This document shows positions 32,542 through 35,333 of a stretch of DNA of 35,333 nt, one piece after another. Source of the DNA: Nitrospirota bacterium (lineage in GTDB: Bacteria; Nitrospirota; Nitrospiria; Nitrospirales; Nitrospiraceae); assembly GCA_016200355.1 (NCBI GenBank), contig JACQEY010000001.1:1-35333 (forward strand), read 5' to 3'. The notes below the pieces were generated by a model. The model was not told where the DNA came from. It made no database searches and saw only the letters and a program-made list of their open reading frames with translations. Numbering within the stretch: position 1 is the stretch's first letter; every line of letters begins with the position of its first letter. The position numbers and the translations under genes are program-made.

Positions 32542-33483
32542 TTATGAGCGACGGACTACAGCCTTGGAACGAATACGTGATGTTTTCGCTCCATCACGCC
32601 CCGTCCCGCGATTGAGCAGCGGATGCCCCATTGCCGCCCGCTCCTCGATGTAGCGTTCGGCACATTGGCGAGCCAACGCGCGGACCCTGGCAATATAGCC
32701 CGTGCGCTCCGCCACGCTGATCGCCCCTCGGGCATCGAGCAGATTGAAGAGATGCGATGATTTGATACAGAATTCGTAGGCCGGGAGCGTCAACCGCTTG
32801 TCGCGATTCGCCAACAGCCGCTTGCATTCTCCCTCGAACGATTGAAACGTGGCCATGAGCATCGCCACATCGCCCTCTTCGAAATTGTAGGTGGAGAATT
32901 GGACTTCAGTTTCGTGATGGATATCGCCATACGTGACTGAATCGTTCCAGGCGAGGTCGAAAACATTATTCACCTGTTGCAGATACATCGCGATGCGTTC
33001 AGTCCCGTATGTGAGTTCGACGGTGATGGGATTCAGCTCGATCCCGCCGATTTCTTGGAAGTAGGTGAACTGGGTGATCTCCATCCCATCGAGGCGCACC
33101 TCCCAGCCCAGGCCCCAGGCACCCAGCGTAGGTGACTCCCAATCGTCTTGAATGAACCGAATGTCGTGCTGTTTCGGGTTAATCCCCAGTTGAACCAGAC
33201 TCTCCAAATACAACGCTTGAATGTTGTCCGGCGCCGGCTTCAACACGACCTGATACTGATAGTAGTGCTGCATGCGATTGGGGTTCTCACCGTATCGTCC
33301 ATCCGTGGGACGTCGGCAGGGTTGGGGATAGGCGGCCCGCCAGGGCTCAGGACCAAGGGACCGGAGGAATGTGGCCGGATGAAAAGTGCCGGCCCCCATC
33401 TCCAGATCATAGGGTTGATGAATAACGCAGCCTTGGTCAGCCCAGTAGTGATGCAACGTGAGAATGAGATCCTGGAAGGTCAC
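32542..33483 (-). CDS. glyQ: Glycine--tRNA ligase, alpha subunit
   Basis: This is the catalytic alpha subunit of bacterial glycyl-tRNA synthetase. It begins [20 protein letters not shown], followed by [28 protein letters not shown], the class II motif region [22 protein letters not shown] and [21 protein letters not shown]. It has 313 residues. The C-terminus carries about 20 extra basic residues ([18 protein letters not shown]) beyond the usual end. It is first gene of a long minus-strand run reaching ribE. Confidence 0.97.
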   Translation of the reverse strand: MTFQDLILTLHHYWADQGCVIHQPYDLEMGAGTFHPATFLRSLGPEPWRAAYPQPCRRPTDGRYGENPNRMQHYYQYQVVLKPAPDNIQALYLESLVQLGINPKQHDIRFIQDDWESPTLGAWGLGWEVRLDGMEITQFTYFQEIGGIELNPITVELTYGTERIAMYLQQVNNVFDLAWNDSVTYGDIHHETEVQFSTYNFEEGDVAMLMATFQSFEGECKRLLANRDKRLTLPAYEFCIKSSHLFNLLDARGAISVAERTGYIARVRALARQCAERYIEERAAMGHPLLNRGTGRDGAKTSRIRSKAVVRRS

Positions 33484-33548
33484 GAACAGTCCAGTCGTTG
33501 TGATGGAGACATGAACTCTTACGCTAGACGCGTCGAAATGAGGAGAGA

Positions 33549-33577
33549 AGCTAACAGGAACTTGCAGAATCTGTCAA
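33549..33577 (-). promoter_or_regulatory. Candidate glyQ promoter
   Basis: On the minus strand TTGACA (33577-33572), a 17-nt spacer and TTAGCT (33554-33549) lie about 66 bp before the glyQ start. The -35 is consensus and the -10 weaker. It would drive the glyQ-to-ribE run. Confidence 0.5.
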
Positions 33578-33687
33578 GGAACAAACCCTCTATGATCAAC
33601 AAGTTGCAGCAGATTATTCTTACTTTTGCAGATAGAGGTTGTGGGTTTGAATACTGATGTATCCTGCCAAGTTTTTCAGATCGACTC

Positions 33688-33716
33688 TTGACATAAGCAG
33701 CCCGGCACTCTATTGT
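33688..33716 (+). promoter_or_regulatory. Promoter of the Rrf2-type regulator gene
   Basis: TTGACA (33688-33693), a 17-nt spacer and TATTGT (33711-33716) form a near-consensus sigma-70 promoter. Just after it, ACTAACTAACTC and CTAA-CTCGTAA-TTAG give a small inverted repeat before the ribosome binding site AGGTGG. This is a plausible autoregulatory operator. Confidence 0.7.
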
Positions 33717-33759
33717 TATATATCTTGACTAACTAACTCGTAATTAGGTGGACTCCATC

Positions 33760-34203
33760 ATGAAACTTTCAAAAAAAAGCGAGTATGGACTCCGTGCGCT
33801 GCTTGAACTCTCTCTTGCGCATGGCAAGCTAACACTACAGCGTCACCAGATCGCAACGCGCCAACATATTCCGGTTGAATTTCTTGAGCAGATCCTCTTG
33901 GCACTGAAACGAGCGGGCCTCCTCTCAAGTCGTCGAGGAGTGAAGGGCGGCTATACGCTGATCAAGTCGCCCGACGAGATCACCTTGGGCCAAGTGATTC
34001 GCATCTTGGATGGGCCACTCGCGCCTATTTCCTGTGTGAGTAAAACCGCCTATCAAAAGTGTAGCGACTGTCCCTATGCAACGAAGCCGTACTGCCCGTT
34101 GCAAGATGCGATGGGTGAAGTTCGCAATGCTATCGCCGATATTTTGGATCATTACACGCTGAGCCAGTTTGCCATGGCAAAGCCGGCGAAGCGTGTGAAT
34201 TAA
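33760..34203 (+). CDS. Rrf2-family transcriptional regulator
   Basis: Rrf2 proteins are small winged-helix repressors that sense Fe-S clusters, cysteine metabolites or redox state. The protein opens MKLSKKSEYGLRALLELSLA, followed by the HTH (IATRQHIPVEFLEQILLALKRAGLL) and the wing SSRRGVKGGYTL. A cysteine cluster C-x8-C-x2-C-x7-C lies at about 89-109, which could bind an Fe-S cluster or Zn. Start ATG 33760 follows AGGTGG at good spacing and gives 147 residues. The next gene is a sulfate-type binding protein, so a role in sulfur assimilation, like CymR, is likely but inferred. Confidence 0.92.
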   Translation: MKLSKKSEYGLRALLELSLAHGKLTLQRHQIATRQHIPVEFLEQILLALKRAGLLSSRRGVKGGYTLIKSPDEITLGQVIRILDGPLAPISCVSKTAYQKCSDCPYATKPYCPLQDAMGEVRNAIADILDHYTLSQFAMAKPAKRVN

Positions 34204-34205
34204 CC

Positions 34206-35285
34206 TTGCTGTCATCGTCCGATCGGAAAAACGTTATCATGTTTGTCTCAATCCTGGTTCCTGTCTTGCTAGCGTGGGTGGCATTCTCCGGTCCCGTCAT
34301 GGCCGGAGAGACCAAGGAGTTGATGCTGGCAGTCTATAGCGTGCCAAAGGAGGCCTACGAACGCACGATCATTCCTGCGTTCCAACGGAGCTGGAAACAA
34401 CGGACAGGACAAGATGTTCGTATCCGAAGCTCGTACGGAGCATCTGGTGCCCAGGCTAGGGCGATCATCGGAGGGTTTGACGCCGATGTGGCAGCGCTCT
34501 CGCTGGAGGGCGACCTCGACCAGATCGCCAAAGCAGGATTGATTTCCCATGACTGGCGGACAGGGCCGCACAAAGGGATGATCTCCGCCTCAGTCGTCGC
34601 ACTCGGAGTGCGGAAGGGAAACCCGAAGGGGATCAAGGTCTGGGAGGATCTCGCCAGACCCGGCGTAGAGGTCCTCTATCCAAACCCCAAGACGTCGGGC
34701 GGAGCGATGTGGGATGTGGTTGCGATCTATGGAGCCGGGCTGAAACTTGCCGAACAGCAGGCAGGAGCCGGAAAGAGACCGAGTGCCGAATCGGCAGAAG
34801 CCGTTGCCTCAGGATTGTTGAAGCGCATCCAGAAGAACGTGAAGGTGATGGACAAGAGCGGGCGCGAATCTGTCACGACTTTCGAACGCGGGGTGGGAGA
34901 CGTGATCGTCACCTACGAAAACGAGCTAATCCCGCGCATCAAAAGCCACCGTCCTTACGAAATCATAGTCCCCAATGAAACGGTCTGGATCGAGAATCCT
35001 GTCGCCCTCATCGACCGGCACGTCGACCGACACCACGTACGCGATGTAGCCGAGGCATTTGTCTCCTTCCTCCACAGTGAAGAAGCTCAGGCCGCCTTTG
35101 CCGAACTGGGATTCCGACCGATCGATCAGGCCGCTGCGCAGGCCTCGGCTCGCACGTCGCTCCCCCTCCCAAGCCAGCTCTTTACTATTGCCAGCCTGGG
35201 TGGGTGGGAGAAAATCAGCTCCACGCTGTTTGGACCTCGCGGAGCCTGGACAACCATCGTTGAAGATCTCGCACGCGGAAAATAA
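34206..35285 (+). CDS. Sulfate-type ABC transporter periplasmic binding protein
   Basis: This protein delivers sulfate (or thiosulfate) to a CysT/CysW/CysA permease. A signal peptide (FVSILVPVLLAWVAFSGPVMA) precedes the mature domain. The domain has LAVYSVPKEAYERTIIPAFQ, SYGASGAQARAIIGGFDADVAALSLEGD, PNPKTSGGAMWD and TYENELIP, all typical of the Sbp/CysP family. TTG 34206 gives a positively charged N-region before the hydrophobic stretch and lies 2 nt after the Rrf2 stop. ATG 34239 is the alternative but leaves no basic residues in front. Transcription probably comes from the Rrf2 promoter. Confidence 0.93.
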   Translation: MLSSSDRKNVIMFVSILVPVLLAWVAFSGPVMAGETKELMLAVYSVPKEAYERTIIPAFQRSWKQRTGQDVRIRSSYGASGAQARAIIGGFDADVAALSLEGDLDQIAKAGLISHDWRTGPHKGMISASVVALGVRKGNPKGIKVWEDLARPGVEVLYPNPKTSGGAMWDVVAIYGAGLKLAEQQAGAGKRPSAESAEAVASGLLKRIQKNVKVMDKSGRESVTTFERGVGDVIVTYENELIPRIKSHRPYEIIVPNETVWIENPVALIDRHVDRHHVRDVAEAFVSFLHSEEAQAAFAELGFRPIDQAAAQASARTSLPLPSQLFTIASLGGWEKISSTLFGPRGAWTTIVEDLARGK

Positions 35286-35299
35286 ACGGCGAACAGACC

Positions 35300-35333
35300 A
35301 TGACGACCCACACGTTGCTTCAGCTCGCTCTCA
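35300..35333 (+). CDS. Start of the next gene, probably sulfate ABC transporter permease (partial)
   Basis: ATG 35300 reads MTTHTLLQLAL to the window end, 14 bp after the binding-protein stop. The content is too short to identify. The gene order (binding protein then CysT permease) makes a permease likely. Confidence 0.45.
   Translation, partial: MTTHTLLQLAL

Overview
The window looks like a chromosomal segment of a moderately GC-rich Gram-negative-type bacterium. My best guess is Nitrospira or a close relative in Nitrospirota. That is an inference from the overall protein style, the single-heme c-type lipoprotein, the pyruvate phosphate dikinase and the dense intergenic repeat families. No 16S or marker gene here settles it.

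Layout. (1) 1-4410, mostly housekeeping, + strand: the 3' part of tRNA-Pro(CGG), acylphosphatase, an RpoS/RpoD-type sigma factor, apt, a DksA/TraR-type zinc-finger protein, queC and a c-type cytochrome lipoprotein. (2) 4411-13420, an accessory island: a long hairpin repeat, a small ORF that looks like the surviving half of a two-gene module, a HigB/HigA-type toxin-antitoxin pair with a textbook autoregulated promoter, and a type I restriction-modification operon hsdM-hsdS-hsdR. Its hsdR is split by a frameshift and carries two substitutions in a helicase motif. A short remnant of another hsdM tail plus fic start follows. (3) 13421-19553, mixed: glgX on the minus strand, an atypical response regulator, a second hsdM-tail remnant leading into fic (apparently cut by an in-frame stop), a membrane protein of unknown function, a long gene-poor stretch with two related perfect hairpins, and a 20-residue Lys/Ala protein gene. 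(4) 19554-21036, minus strand: an RsuA-type pseudouridine synthase and a DUF433/DUF5615 pair. (5) 21494-33483, minus strand: a tightly packed run glyQ-glyS-membrane protein-ppdK-ribD-exported hydrolase-exported unknown-MFS transporter-40-aa membrane peptide-ribE, with several 4-nt overlaps. (6) 33688-35333, + strand: an Rrf2-type regulator with a near-consensus promoter, a sulfate-type periplasmic binding protein, and the first codons of what is probably its permease.

Three repeat families thread the intergenic DNA. One is a family with terminal inverted repeats of the type CAGGATGTT-AAA, whose copies abut the stop codons of queC, the DUF5615 gene and ribE and the start codon of ribE. The second consists of imperfect hairpins built from 4-6 nt units such as AGACC and AAACC. 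The third is a promoter-like element (GGCGGGGTGATTTC, then TATTCT) found three times, upstream of three consecutive accessory transcription units.

The strongest leads are the probable loss of restriction activity in an otherwise intact type I system, the three-copy promoter element, the covarying hairpin pair with the adjacent 20-aa basic protein gene, and the two hsdM-tail/fic-start remnants. I did not find a clear multi-gene system that I would call wholly new.
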